In this document: positions 20,892 to 33,800 of the stretch, one piece after another
Layout: each line of letters starts with the position of its first letter
How positions within the stretch are numbered: the stretch's first letter is position 1
Assembly (NCBI GenBank): GCA_004794655.1
Contig: SMMW01000001.1
Span: 20,904,501 to 20,968,500, forward strand
Length of the DNA stretch: 64,000 nt
Origin: Marisa cornuarietis
Lineage: Eukaryota > Mollusca > Gastropoda > Architaenioglossa > Ampullariidae
Direction of reading: 5' to 3'
Notes under the pieces: generated by a model
Seen by the model: the letters and a program-made list of their open reading frames with translations, nothing else
Database searches by the model: none
Told to the model about the DNA's origin: nothing
Program-made: the position numbers and the translations under genes

Positions 20892-20940
<49 letters not shown>

Positions 20941-22188
20941 CCTGCGCGCGTGCAGAGAAAGAGACTTTTATTTGAGTAGCTATTATATAACTGTTGATTT
21001 TGCACACCTTCGCCCCATCACATTCATTATTATTACTATTATTTTTCTTTCCCCCAGCAGAACATGAATTTAATTCTGGCTTCGCAATAAGACCGCGGGA
21101 CATAGTGTGTGTGTGTGAATCATCACACACGTTGAGCAAGTATGGATTGCCAGAAATACTAGAACGGCATCATGCAGCATCACCACTGAAATTCCCGGAT
21201 GCTTGTTTTCAAACCTGTAACCTAACAGACGATGGGACTTATAGTTCCGACTACCACCTCTAGCAATGACCTCTTGTTCATCGAATCACATTTTATGGTT
21301 ACATTAAAGTGTTCACTTTGATGCAAGTATTTTCAAGTTTGTGTGTGTGTGTGTGAGAGAATGTCCACCTCGAAAGTGCCAACTTAACAGTGTATATATG
21401 GGCATCAAAAGCTGCAATTAAAATGACAAACGGATAAAAGGGTTTTAAAAAAAGTTTGCCCACACCATGTGTCTTTGACAACAAGGTTGAAAGTTACATT
21501 CCACTTAAAAGGATTACAGTTTGAATATGTTTAGATTCCTCAACCCAATGCCTGCGTCCCATCCCGTGGAAATATTCAAGGCAAGTAGCGGTAACTCTAC
21601 ACCCGCGAAAGAAAGAAGTATGGGTTGTCTCACCTCAAGGGGTCACTCCTTTATCTCATCTCTAAAGGTTCTTACTGTAAACAAACACATAAACCCAAAT
21701 TCGACTTAACATTATTGCTTAATTCTAATTATTATAAGTGTTGAAAATTTGAAACAGTAAATTTTTAATTAACAAATTTAATCAGAATGATAGCTCCCTC
21801 GACGACTTCGGCTCCATGACGACGTATGACGCTTTTCCCATGGTGGTCGGCATGAACACGTTTGCATGGTTGCTTCTATATGTTTGTAAACTTTACAGTG
21901 AGAGCTAAAACTGTAAATCTACTATACTTCGAACTTCTTTAGTAGTGCAGCTCCGATAGCTCAAAATCCTTAAAAAATTCAGCTTTTTAATGTTCGCCTT
22001 TGTAATTACCAGAATAAGAATTACACGGGCTACCACTACAGTTCTTGTTCATCACACACGACTGGTTGCAGTATTTGCAACATTTCAACTAAAGGGATCA
22101 TAGTCTGCTCCAAAAGATATAGAAATTTTCAACATTACACACAGTTTGCCTACTGTACATTTATGTGCAAGGGCTATCGGAATCAAAT
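19905..22188. other. Intergenic DNA and 5' flank of the palmitoyltransferase gene
   Basis: No convincing coding sequence. Two TG-rich tracts are present, the longer at 20896-20939. The right-hand part, with CG-containing sequence near 21795-21870, may hold the promoter of the ZDHHC24-like gene. Confidence 0.4.
20896..20939. repeat. (TG)n microsatellite
   Basis: About 22 uninterrupted TG units. It makes a spurious minus-strand ORF rich in His and Thr. Confidence 0.97.
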
Positions 22189-23378
22189 ATGGATTTGAAG
22201 GAACGTGAGACATCACTGAAAGAAAAACTGTCACAGCACTACAACAATCGCAACTTTACCCCACAGCCGAAGGCCATTGTAAGAGCAGGACTTTTCTGGC
22301 CAGGATTCATGATCTGCTCCCTCTTTTTTGAGGCTATAGTTGTCCTTCTTCCTGGGGTCTACAAGTTACATGGAACAGGAAATCCAGAGGACCATGGATG
22401 GTTTGGGGAAAACTACTGGCTAATGCTTGGAGTGGTAGTGACAACGTTTGTAGAGTCACTGATTAACTGGTGGAGAGTGTACATGGATGTGGCCAATTAT
22501 GTTCGAAAGGAGACCAAACTGGCTCACTTTCCACAGTGTCTTGAAACACCTCCAGGTATATCTTAAAAAGCAATACAAGAATTAATAGTGCTATCTGATT
22601 TTTAACTCTGAAAAATAGATACATTTTCTTCTAATATGCACTGATATTTTTGGCAACTGTACGGAGTTTTGTTAATCAGCTGTGTTAAGAATTTCATCAC
22701 TAGGAAATTATAGGCCTTGAAGCACTGAAAATTGCAAGAGAATTTGCATGTTTGTCACAACTTACGAGCTTTTTTTTTTTTCTTCTTCTTTTTGAAGGTT
22801 GGAGGCATTGCCCTACCTGCCAAGTGGATGCACCACCACGCTCATTTCATTGCAATATGTGTGGTCGGTGCATCCTGAAACGTGACCACCATTGCTTCTT
22901 CACAGGTTCCTGTATTGGCTACTACAACCAGAGGCATTTTGTCATTTTCTGCATTTATGTGATATGGGGTAGTTTACTTGCTCTCTACTTGCAACTGTCT
23001 TACCTCAGCCAGTGCATGTTTCCTTCTTTTGAAAATGAGTATGCTTACATTCTCCCATTTACAATCATTAAGCTCTTTTCTGGTAATTTAACTATCCAAT
23101 CATTTTTGTTGCTTTTACATACTTATGCTACTGGATTTTGTCTTTTTCTGGGACTTTGGTTCCTACTGTGGCAATTAATCATCATCTTACGTGGCCAGAC
23201 GTCCTATGAGGCATGGAAGAACATTCGAGTATATAATGGTGGCTTGTACAACAATTTTACATCTGTGTTTGGCTCACCACTGCAGGCCTGGATTTTGTTT
23301 TTTGTACCTCTCATGTTGCCTTTGCAAGGAGATGCTTGTGCATGGCACATTAGGCCTAAGTCTCAAAAAGGTCATTGA
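22189..23378 (+). CDS. ZDHHC24: DHHC-type palmitoyltransferase (ZDHHC24-like), 2 exons
   Basis: Membrane enzyme that attaches palmitate to cysteines of other proteins. Exon 1 is 22189-22555 and exon 2 is 22798-23378; the join (CCA G|GT TGG) keeps the frame and gives 315 aa. Two membrane segments lie in exon 1 (GLFWPGFMICSLFFEAIVVL; YWLMLGVVVTTFVESLINWW). They are followed by the cysteine-rich domain at about residues 127-155 with CPTC, HCNMCGRC and the catalytic DHHC at 152-155 (Cys155). The FFTGSCIGYYNQRHF sequence after it, two more membrane segments and a GSPLQAWILFFVPLMLPLQGD-like end follow. The FTG and GYYN pattern is that of the divergent ZDHHC24 branch. The start gives a normal N-terminus; an upstream ATG at 22163 is out of frame. 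Confidence 0.93.
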
Positions 23379-23595
23379 AAATAAACAGGGTTTAGTAATA
23401 TGGGGAGTAGCTTTTCTGAAGTACAGGACAGACATCATGGAGTAGACAAGTAAATTATAGCCAGTGACAAAATATACTGCCTGCCTCATATAGTGAATAA
23501 TAATTTAACATAGCTAACAAAAGCTTGAATACTGCTAAAGTATTAAAATAGTAGTTGTATAATTGCAACACAAAGTAACTACCATTTAGCAGACT

Positions 23596-23601
23596 AATAA
23601 A
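23596..23601 (+). terminator. Candidate polyadenylation signal AATAAA
   Basis: It lies about 220 bases after the stop of the ZDHHC24-like gene. Another AATAAA overlaps the end of the coding region (23380-23385) but is too close to the stop to be the obvious choice. Confidence 0.4.
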
Positions 23602-25640
23602 AATCTATATGCAGAATAAGTGTTCTATATATAGAAATAATAACAGACAAATCTTTCTTTTCACATTAGTGTGGAAAAGTCCATTATTATCATATTTTGT
23701 TTAAGTGTACAACATGGGTGAGCATAAAAGTAAACGTAGAATAAGCTCATAAATTTTTTAAATGTTAACCCCTCTAGTTCCAAAGGCTTTTGTCAGACTT
23801 TCAGCAAAGCAGAAGAATGCATTTATGCCTAAAATACATAGACAAGGAGGTATATGCAACCATGTTTGTTTAAGCCAATTAACAAAAACTACATGTAACA
23901 TGGTGACTGCAACAGTTTCAGGTAATGTTATCTATATGGTCACAACAGTTTAATTTGTGAAACCAAAAGAGTATCTGTTTTCATGTGATTTTACTTATTT
24001 TTCTGTTAAAATATAGTGCATAAGATGTACTGTGTAGATTAAGTGCGAGGGGTACTGTAGAAAATGAGCTTTGTGTAAGAGGTATTTATACCATGAGCTC
24101 AGTGGGAGAAAGTATGCAAATAAAAAGTTAGAAAAAATGTTATATGATAAAATATAAGGCATTAAACTTGCCTCTCATGTTGAATTACCTATGGCCACTT
24201 TTTTAAGCATATGTATAGGCATCTATCAGAATTACATAAGCTCTTTGTTACATACTTATATCTACAAACATTAATTTTACAACTTAACACAGAGACTGTC
24301 TTTAAAATTGATTGTCTTACCATCTTTAAGCCACAAAAACTGCACAGATAAACATTTCTGAAAAAGGAGAAAAAAAGCTCAGTTGCTTTTGCTCTTGGAG
24401 ATATAAATGCTCATGCAATGCTGTCCTGACCTTAGAGGAGGCTTTGCTGTTTGAAAACGTGTGTAATGTATATGACCTCATGTAACTACCAACTGTTTGT
24501 GCCATGGATTTGAAATCAGCGTGACCTGCAGAATAAGATGCTTTTTTTATTGCAAATGTTATAAAATTTTGTTTCAAAAAGTCTTACTTTAATGAACTTT
24601 TATTAGTATTTTACTGAATTGTATTGTCAACGAAAGTGACAAATGAAAGAAAGCACAATAAGAAGGTAACCATATTTTATATTTTACTATACTAATACCA
24701 CACATAAGCTTCTCAGAGGTGTGATGCAGCATTTTATGAGTACTTTTTTTATATGTAATATCTTTTGATATATTGTTGCACTGCCATGTTTTAACAATTT
24801 ACATTATTCTATAAAGATCTGTGTCTTGTTTCATAAAATGTAGTTGATATTTCTTTGTTTTCACTTTGGAGTTTAATATTAGCTAAATTCACCTATTCAG
24901 ATAATTATTCAAGGAAAAACATTATGCGAGAACACTGCTGATAAATCATAGATACTTCTTATGGCTCTAGAGCCAGAACATTTAAGCTAGCATGCTGCTC
25001 TGAATACAGAGCAATGATGTCTGCTTCTTGGCCAGACCAGGCGTTAGGAAGTGGGGGGGGGGAGACAAGCAGGGGCGACTGCCCAAGGCCCCGTACCTGA
25101 TGGGGCACTGCGCTAACAAGTGCACCGTCGGGATGAGACAGTCCATAATTTGCTTGAAATTCTCAAAATTCATGTCCTTTTTCTTTTCAGCAGAGTAAAT
25201 TCATTTGCTCGTTACTGTGTGAGCCAGTTTCGCTACCCATTTGCCCACTTTTCAGAAAGCTGTTAAACCTGGCACCCTAATCATTTGTATCGAAAGCATG
25301 CAGTGGCGAAATGGCTTTAAAGGGCAGGGCCATACCTCCCTCGAAACCAATGTTCATCATTCATTATTCGGAAGACATCCAGCACTTTTAATTTGCCCTG
25401 CTACGTATGTTGTGCCAGCTTCCAAAGGCCCTGCAGTTCTATTTGCCCAAGGTCTCGCATCCCCCTATCACTGGTTCTGTCTTGGCACACAACTCATGAT
25501 GCAACAGAAGATGGTCAGAGCTACAAATAACGAGTCCTTAAAAAAATACATGCTTTAAATTGGGCAGTTATTAAACTTATTTGCTTGGTCCAAACTACAT
25601 TCTTTCAGGTGCATATTAGTACTTGAGGGTCAAGTCCGAG
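23602..25640. other. Intergenic DNA
   Basis: Mostly AT-rich with no gene recognised. A G-rich segment at about 25020-25130 (GGGGCGACTGCCCAAGGCCCC) looks like the inside of an old hAT-type MITE, but I cannot place its ends. Confidence 0.35.
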
Positions 25641-25649
25641 ACTGTTTAA

Positions 25650-27040
25650 GGTTTGCAACTACTTGTTAGGGTGCATAAACGTACCTCAGATGCCCCGTCT
25701 TTCAGCCTGCTACACTGCCTGAGCAAGTTCTTCATCCGCAAAATTGTTGATATCTGTGCCAAACTTGATAACTTGCCTGTGCACCACCTAGTTCTTACGA
25801 GCCATGCAAATGTTCATTCATGTCTAAATTGTTCCTTTTCACCAAAACTGTTTAAAACTATCATACTTCAATCAAAACTTACACCTTGCCCACTTGATCC
25901 AGTTACCACTCCATCACTGATAGACTGTATGGACATGTTACTCCCTGCCCTCACAGAGATAGTGAATAATAGATATCAGCTGTTCTCGCACTCAGACACA
26001 CATTGCTATTCAAAGCATTTAGGATCTCAGGATATGGAGGAATGAAAATAACTTATAACTAAAAGAAGATAAACCAGAAGTCCTCAGCCATAATCTTTTC
26101 CAAGAGGAGTACTAGAATTCATTCTGATCTGCCTCTGTTCAGGTTGGCAATACTGGTATCCCCTTTTGTAGTTTCAGCAAAACTTATGTTTCATGATGAC
26201 CGCTGTCTCTTGACACTCAGGTCTCTAACCTCTGTCATGATGCTTACTATGAGCTCCACAAGATTAGCTCCATTTGCCATACTCTATCAATCCAGGTTAC
26301 CATAATTCTTTGCTCCTTAGTTCTACCAAAATTATACTACTTCAACTCTCTCCTTTCTGGCTATCCACAGTACTTAATTCCCAAGCTTCAAATAGTCCAG
26401 AATTCGGCTATGCATCTCTTTCTCCAGACTCGCAAATCCAAACATGCTACACCACCTGCTACTACACCTCACACTCTTCACTGGCTTCTCATTAAAGCAA
26501 GAACAAAGCTCTCTGCTATGGATTCTTTTCTGGACCCCCCCCCCACCTTTTCTGATCCCTTGTCTGGCTACACTCCTACTAAAAACCTCCGTTCCTCATC
26601 CAGCTCACATATTCTGTCCACACCTCCTTCAAAGACAGTCACGTAAGAACATCCTATATTCTACTTCTGTGCTTCCAAGCAGTGGCATTCTCGTCTATAC
26701 CAATTTGCTACTCTGATTCAAAGACAGTATTCAAACGTTCACTGAAAACATGTCTGTATAAAAAGTATGATTAAAATATTTTTCTTGATCATTGTGTTAC
26801 CATTATGCATGACCACAATTCAGTTCTATATAGTATTTGTTACACCTTTTTTGGTACCCTTCACACTTTCATCACCTGTGTATTCTTTCACTTCTGGTTC
26901 AGTAGCTAAATGTGGTTGATTTTAGCATGTTATTGTTATCCACTGTTTTCAATATTTCATTATCATTAGTCAGTGCAGAGAGTGCTACCTGCTTTGGTTG
27001 TGAAGGTGCATAATATAAGTGCTCAATTATTACTATTATT
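25650..27040 (+). mobile_element. Old relative of LINE-A, heavily decayed (LINE-D)
   Basis: Pieces of a CR1/L2-type ORF: FFIRKIVDICAKLDNLPVHH and PCPLDPVTTPSLIDCMDMLL (the pre-RT linker) at 25653-26045. Then, after a large internal deletion, LCHDAYYELHKISSICHTLS, LIPKLQIVQNSAM, HTLHWLLIKARTKLSAM and KNLRSSSSSHIL. The end, GTGCATAATATAAGTGCTCA followed by an ATT-rich tail near 27020-27040, matches the LINE-A tail. Many stops are present. Confidence 0.8.
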
Positions 27041-27129
27041 AAATTTAATTGTGCTTCCCAATCTACCCAGTATTTTATCCAATGATAAAGCAGGTAGGGA
27101 TTTTCAGTTATTTTGTAGAAAGGTTTGTA

Positions 27130-27660
27130 GCAATAATACTATTTATAGGGTGCCTAAAGACTGACCATATCACTCCCATATTGTGTGACCTCCATTGGCT
27201 TCCTGTGGAGAAAAGGATCGACCACAAATTGTTAACTCTGACATATGGCTGCCTTCACGACCTTGCGCCTGCATATCTACAAGATCTTATTCACCGTCAG
27301 CAACCTCAGCGGAACCTTCGTTCAGCAGCCCAATCCAGACTAAGACTACCAAATGTTCAGACAGGGAACACAAACAAAAAGACAATGGGTTTTAGATCCT
27401 TCTTAAATGTAGCTCCGCTTCTGTGGAACTCGCTTCCCCTCTCGACCTTTGAGGCTGAGAGTCTTGCAACTTTCAAGAAAAAACTGAAGACCCACTTGTT
27501 TCAAATAGACTTTTTTTATATCATCATCTGCATTTTGTTGTTGTTTGAACTAGATCATTTGACCTGCAGTCTGGTGGCTGTTGGGATCACTGTGCATTGA
27601 GCGTATCTTTGCGATGCAGAAACTGGCGCATTATAAAATGACATCATCATCATCATAATC
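27130..27660 (+). mobile_element. Non-LTR retrotransposon 3' end with (ATC)n tail (LINE-E, copy 1)
   Basis: An open frame at 27049-27600 holds the C-terminus of a CR1/L2-type protein: DHITPILCDLHWLPVEKR, YLQDLIHRQQPQRNLRSA, LLWNSLPLSTFEAESLATFK and KKLKTHLFQ. The 3' end reads CTGGCGCATTATAAAATGAC then ATCATCATCATC. The same C-terminus and tail occur on the minus strand at 61921-62320. Confidence 0.88.
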
Positions 27661-28254
27661 AAAGGGTCAAAATACACACACACATACAATCATTCAAAGA
27701 ACAATCAACCAACTGATGCAAGTTAATGAAAATCTTGACAGAGCAGTGTACCTTTAGTAAAGATTTGAATAGATGGAGAATACCTGATGTGAAAAGGATG
27801 AGAATTTCAAAGCTGAGGTAAATTAACTGAGAATGTGGGGTAATAAAACAAACGGCTTTTGAATTGTTCACACTGATAAAGCCTCTTCTCACACAAGGAG
27901 CAAAGAGAACGAGAACTGTAGATGGAAAGCTCAGTTAGGAGAACAGATGCCAAACCTGTAACTGTTTTATAACAGTTAATAGACAGTCAATGAAACTGCT
28001 TTAATAATGGAGTAGTTGGCTGGCAATGTGGCACTCTAAAATTTATGTGTGCATCCAAATTGTTTGTCCTTAGATATTTTAAATCAATCCCAAACATACA
28101 TGCACACACATATGTGCAATTTGAGTGATGTAAACAAAACTAAAACAATTTAAAACATGGAAAGAAAATAATAAAGAAGATAGCGTGTTTTTTACAGCCT
28201 TTCTTCATCTAATTATGCATGCATGGCAATGCCATCAGAATAATCAAATAATAT
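27661..28254. other. Spacer
   Basis: No gene or clear repeat recognised. Confidence 0.4.
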
Positions 28255-28575
28255 ACATTTAGGAGCTATCTTCAACAAACAGCTTAAATGGGATGCCCAC
28301 ACTGACAAAATTTTCAATCAATGCCAACAAAGCCTGTATCGCCTACGGAAACTCAGATCGGTTCTATCGGTTTTTTGCTGTCTCATCACGTTTCCTGTTG
28401 TTTCCTGGTTCTATAACCTCTCTATAGGAAATAGTACCAGTCTAGTTCCCCTTGTAAATATTTGGTCCAATATCACTAGAACCAACCCGGAGGACCTGGC
28501 TGTTTTATGTAATTAGCAAATCCTTAGAAAGGTGTTGTGTTCTCACTATTCCTGATCATGTGCTTGCACATGTGT
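28255..28575 (+). mobile_element. Rex1/Babar-like RT fragment
   Basis: The translation reads LGAIFNKQLKWDAHTDKIFN, then CQQSLYRLRKLRSVLSV, then SWFYNLSIGNSTSLVPLVNI, then RTNPEDLAVLCN-stop-QILRKV. This corresponds to the stretch starting YLGTIFDSQLKWN in the minus-strand element at 8037-9130. It is a short, old fragment with in-frame stops. Confidence 0.75.
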
Positions 28576-28597
28576 TATTCTAGCAATCAGACAAGTG

Positions 28598-28975
28598 ATA
28601 ATAATAATAATGAAGATTTTTATAGCGCATATTCACACTCATAGAGAGCATGCTCTTAGCGCTTAAAACGGGGAAGAGACATGGACTAAATGGATAGAAC
28701 ACGAGGGAGGAAGAATAAATGACAGTATTGACGACAAACAGAAAACAAAGATAGAAAACACAAAAAGGCACCAAGTAACAGGAACAGAGAATATGGTGAT
28801 TCTGCAGAGAAAGATGGGTAGAAAAGTACCAAGAGCGGGAGGGGGGAGGCTAAAAAGGATGAGCATTGTGTGGGCTATTGTTAGGAGTAATGCTCAAGGA
28901 AGAGGCGAGTTTTCAGTGCAGATTTGAAGGATTCAATTGTAGGAAGGTGGCAGATATGGAAAGGGTTAGGGATAG
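28598..28975 (-). mobile_element. LINE-A 3'-end fragment (copy 3)
   Basis: Reverse complement of the LINE-A end: the ATT tail, then TGAAGATTTTTATAGCGCAT and CATGCTCTTAGCGCTTAAAA on the plus strand, then the 3' UTR. It reaches into the last codons of the ORF (the SALKTxLFLEH region) near 28890-28960. It is severely 5'-truncated. Confidence 0.92.
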
Positions 28976-29000
28976 AGTGATGACAGCATGTAGAGCAACT

Positions 29001-29100
29001 CATTCATTCTTCATGCCATACACTTGATCAGTGCCACTTTCCACAGTGGCTGTCAACATAAGGTCGCCTAATAAAGCCTACCAACTGTTGTGTGTGTATA
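29001..29100 (+). repeat. Dispersed repeat, partial copy
   Basis: Starts CATTCATTC-TCATGCCATACACTTG and ends TACCAACTGTTG. Related copies begin at 35397 and 38628. Confidence 0.6.
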
Positions 29101-30684
29101 TATATATAAACTTCTGTTCAGTTGTGTTCAAAATGTATACATATTTCTAGCACATGAACTACAGTGGCCTGTAATTGCGCTATGTGTTAATACAGTTGTA
29201 TTGTATGCCTATCAATCAATGAGAAAAATAATTCTTAGGGTCCTTATTTAGTGTTTACACAGCATCCATTGCTCTATCACAACCACAGTTATTTACTGTT
29301 GAAAGGTAAAGTTATTTAACATTGAATATGCATAAAAATATAAAATGCGTCCAGATTGAATTTATTTGTATAATACAGCCACCAACTAACGACTCCACAT
29401 ATTTTATGATTCATATGGACATTTTAGTTCTTACACTTTTTCACTGCTCTTACATTCTTTTCCATATTTTTATCCAAGTAAGAAAATTAAACTTTATCAC
29501 AAGGCACCACTGTACAGACTGTTGCTTCAAATGTATTATTAGGCAGTCTGTGATGCTGCATGTGTGTGTGTGTGTGCATGGACATGTCCCCCACCTTTCC
29601 ACCCACCCATTCACACACTCTCTTTTTCCTCCTAATCAACTGCATATACTTCTATGTATGTCATGATAAAATATTAGCACATCATCTTTTTTCAGTTGTA
29701 TATAAACTTCCTTAAAGAACTTAAACACCTATGACAGTGGTACAGACAAACAACGGCAATAATAAAAACAGCAAATAAAACTTATGCATGGCAATATCTT
29801 GAAAAAAAAGTGTCACTGCTCGCCCTTTTAGTATATATTATAAGCATTGCATGAGCATCACATTTTTTCTAAAGACCAAACCAAAAAATATATTCATTCA
29901 GTTTTCAGCCTCATTTTTTATTACATCACATTTTAATGGGCAACGCAGTCAATGTATCCTCTTGGAGGACCAGACTATCTTGCACATGCATGCTTGCACA
30001 CATAATTATGTACATATGAATGAACACACTCACACATACAAGTATTATGACAATAAAAAAACTGTATTAGACATACGAAGAACAAACACACCCATGTTTT
30101 AACTGAATTGTAAATCAGTATAAGAACACAAGCTCTATCATGATAGAAATGTTTTTGTCTTCTTTTGATGACTGGGAACAAAAATGTTTCAACAATCTTA
30201 AACTATTATTTAATTTACATCCAATATGCTTTCTTAAAACAGTGTTGGATATTTGCAATATGTTTACATAAGTATATATGGTTGACCAGGATTTACTAAC
30301 ATTTTATTCAATACTTTAGAGAGCAGGATAAACCCAAGGTAAATAAACACTAACCTGCTTCAGTGCTCGTCCTTTCAGCATGTTTGCTATATGCAGTCAT
30401 TGTTAAAACTGCTTCCTTCTGGATTGTAGCCACTATTAAAATGTCTCTGTGTACTTCCTGGAGCACATCTATTGATATTTATGAAAAATACCCACTTTTG
30501 AGAGTCGCCTCTAGATGCTCTAATGCTTTCCATATCACAATGAGAAAATTATTTTTTGTTGTGAAGACCTGAGCTCCTGAGAAATATGTGTGCAACCTAA
30601 GAGAAATTTGCCCTTCATTTTTAAAATCTTTTAAATAGCTCTGCTGAAGTAGCAAAAAAGGTTGCAGACACTGAACAAAGAGTG
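29101..30684. other. Intergenic DNA 3' of UBXN1
   Basis: AT-rich, with short CA/TG-rich patches. No coding or RNA gene recognised. Confidence 0.4.
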
Positions 30685-30690
30685 TTTATT
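30685..30690 (-). terminator. Candidate polyadenylation signal of UBXN1
   Basis: AATAAA on the minus strand, about 150 bases after the UBXN1 stop codon (30841-30843). Confidence 0.55.
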
Positions 30691-30840
30691 AGTGCAGTTT
30701 GCCCAGTTTTTGTTTCTTCAGTAACAAAGGTAAACTGCCAAATTTAACGTATGAAGAGATTACTGAAATTTGTATGCTAAGATTAGTCCATGAGTAAACC
30801 GTATGTAAACTCATCACATACTCATAGAAACAGATAAGTA

Positions 30841-33800
30841 TCACTGAGACTTGGTAACTGTGATCACTGCTGACGGTACAAGTCCTGCAACAGAACAGAC
30901 CAAAACACTTTGAAATATTTGTCAATGCATTTCCCTGGATTACTTGATTGATGTACCAGACAATTAAAAAAAAAACTTAAAAACTGTTTGACTCTTTCCT
31001 GCTCCAGTCTCAACTTTGTTCTTTAAATGAAGGCTTTTTAAAATATTTTCATTTTCATGCACAAGCTAAGGTTTTTCACATTTTTATGGTTTGATTCTTA
31101 TTCCATAAGCAAATGTGAAATGAAAAGAAACTGCATCCTACATCTTAGAGGCTTTGTTATTTCAGAACCCAGACATGCCATACCAACCAACCCCCCCCCA
31201 CCCCACAAAAAGACAGGCAGACAGACAGAAGGTGAGAGATAATAAAAAGCAATTTAAAAAAAATTCTTATAACAAAAAGAGATATATACAAAAACTAAAC
31301 CAAAAGATAACCCTGCCCAGCATAACAGGTAAAGGACGAATTTTGTCTTCAAAATCAGTCAGTATTATCATTATGAATTGTGCCATCAGGAAAGGGACAC
31401 AGGTTTTAGGAAAAAATGACTAATGCCAGAACACTGAGAAGGGAATGGCATAGGGTGACAAAAAAAAAAAAAACTACTAAAGACAGCAATGGCCAGCTTC
31501 TCACAGAAAGCAATGCTGTAATTAATGGATGGATTGAATATTGAAAAGACCTGTACAACTTCCAGCTGAAGACTGATGCTAACATCATTCAAAACAACCA
31601 GACTAGAACCCACAAACCTGCAGACCTACAAGATGAGGTCAAAAGAGTGGTATGCAGTCTCAAGGGAGGAAAGTCACCATGCATTAACAATGTCCCAGCT
31701 GAGCTGCTCAAGCAAGGTGGCGATGAAGTAACAAAGACGATATTTTGATGTAAAAACTTATTTCTTCCTCATTTAGCTGCATGCAAAATTTACTATTTAC
31801 TTACTCGCGCGTGTTCCTATTTAAGCTCTCATACGATTGTCAACCTCAATTCTTTTTTTACCTGTTTCGATCATGCACATCACTGTCAGTTATTTTTTTG
31901 TATTGTACTGGATAAGAATACGACTGATGATGTGTGCGTGACTGCATCACAAGGTTACTAGTAGACCAGAATGGTGTAGAAAGCGTCGATGCTGCATATC
32001 TGGTGTTCAATCTTTGTTTAAGCTTTTTACCAGCAATGGTAGTTGGTTTTAACAGCTCGTGCTTTTGTAAAGTTGGCACTGCTGTATGCAGATCTCTAGT
32101 TTACTGAAAATCTAAGACTTGCTTGTACTGTATAAGTGACTGGATAACAATTGCTTTTGAAATGTTTTAAGCAAATTCTTGAGTACGGTGTAGGGACAAA
32201 GTCTGCACGGCATGTTGGAACAAAGCAGAGATCTATACATATAGATCTCTGAACAAAGTTAATCCACTGATGTTTGTAGCAAGTATCTTTAGGAAATGAT
32301 AATAAGTACAAACTAACTCCAAGTATCAAAGAGAACATACAGCAACAGCACATCATGTCGTGATCTGTTTTCTTTTAAAGGATAAACCGAGGGCAACATT
32401 ATTTCTTTATAATCGGGTTAAGTTTGTTTTAAAATAATAATTCCCAAAATATGAGTACATAAATATGCTTAGTTTTAAAGATATAAGCCTTCAGACATCG
32501 GCATTCTCACCTGCAACTAGGAAGCCGGGTAAAATTACTCTCCTATACTAAAGGTTCTCTTATGCGAAGTATTTGTAACAGCGAGTGTGCATGTCTTCGA
32601 GTGAAATGAAGAAACGTCGCTCAGGGTGTCGTGTTCAAGAAACGATTTTGTTCACCCCAAAAAATGAAACAGCTGAATTTGGAATACAGCCCTACACATC
32701 AGAACTTTATTTATAAGCTTCGAATGAAGTTAAAAAATAATTAAATGATCCAAACTGAATTCATTCAACAGACTGGTAAGTCAATCAGATCAAAATTTAA
32801 TGGGTAACAATAGTTACAACTGACTGCTCATAAGGATATTTTTTTACTATCAAAAATATAAGGATAGTTTGAAATATGTTTATCGATGTAAAAACTTATT
32901 TCTTTCTCATTTCGCTGCATGCAAAATTTTCTATTTACTTACTGATACTTGCACGTGTTCCTGTTTAAGCTCCTTATATGTTTATCACCCTCAATTCTTT
33001 TTTTCCTTTTTTAAGCTATTTCGATCACGCACATCAATGTTGCCCTCACACTGTCAGTTGTTTTTAGCATTATGCTGGAAAAAGATCCGACTGATGATGA
33101 TGTATTTGTGACTGTCACATGATGTTACTTGTAGACCAGATGGTGTAGAAACCGTCGGTGTTGCATATCTGGTGCTTGATCTACCAGCAGTTGTCGTTCG
33201 TTTTAACGTCTCGTGCTTTTGTATGGTAAGCACTGCTGTAGGAATAAGATTTCTTCGTTTTACTGAAAGTCCAAGACTTGCTTGTACTGTATAAGTGACT
33301 GGATAACAATTGATTTTGAAATGTTTTGAGCAAATTCTTGAGTACGGTGTGGGGACGAAGTTTGCACGGCACGTTTAAACAAAGCAGAGATCTGTATATA
33401 CACATCTCTGATCAAAGTTAATTCACTGGCGATCGCTGCCATTATATTTAGGATTTCTTTAATGAGTACAAACTAACTCCATCTGAGTGTCAAAAAGAAC
33501 ATTCAGCAACACCAAAATGTGTCCTGGTCAGTTTTTTTTTATCGAGGATTTCATCTTTTCTCAACTTCAGCTAGTGCAGACAGCGCTATTTTTAGAAATA
33601 CTTGTTTCATCACTTTTTGTTTTCTCGACAAATCCAGGTGTGCTTAAGAGAAAAATATTAATATAAAATCTTTAATGCCTCTTTGTCATAAAATAACACC
33701 AGAATATGTTTTTGTGATACTTTGTGCTCTGTTTCCAGCGATTTTTGCTCAGCAATCAGGGTTTGGCTTTAACAAGGAATGGATCTTTCCTCTGTGAGTT

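Noticed and set aside
20858..21139. Minus-strand ORF rich in His-Thr repeats
   Set aside because: It is produced by the (TG)n microsatellite.
25020..25560. hAT-like fragment and an ORF at 25241-25558
   Set aside because: The G-rich text is suggestive, but no inverted ends or duplication could be placed, and the ORF has no protein-like features.
31747..33541. The two 650-bp copies as a pair of LTRs
   Set aside because: Their ends lack TG...CA, no primer-binding site or polypurine tract is visible, and the 500 bases between them hold no retroelement coding sequence.
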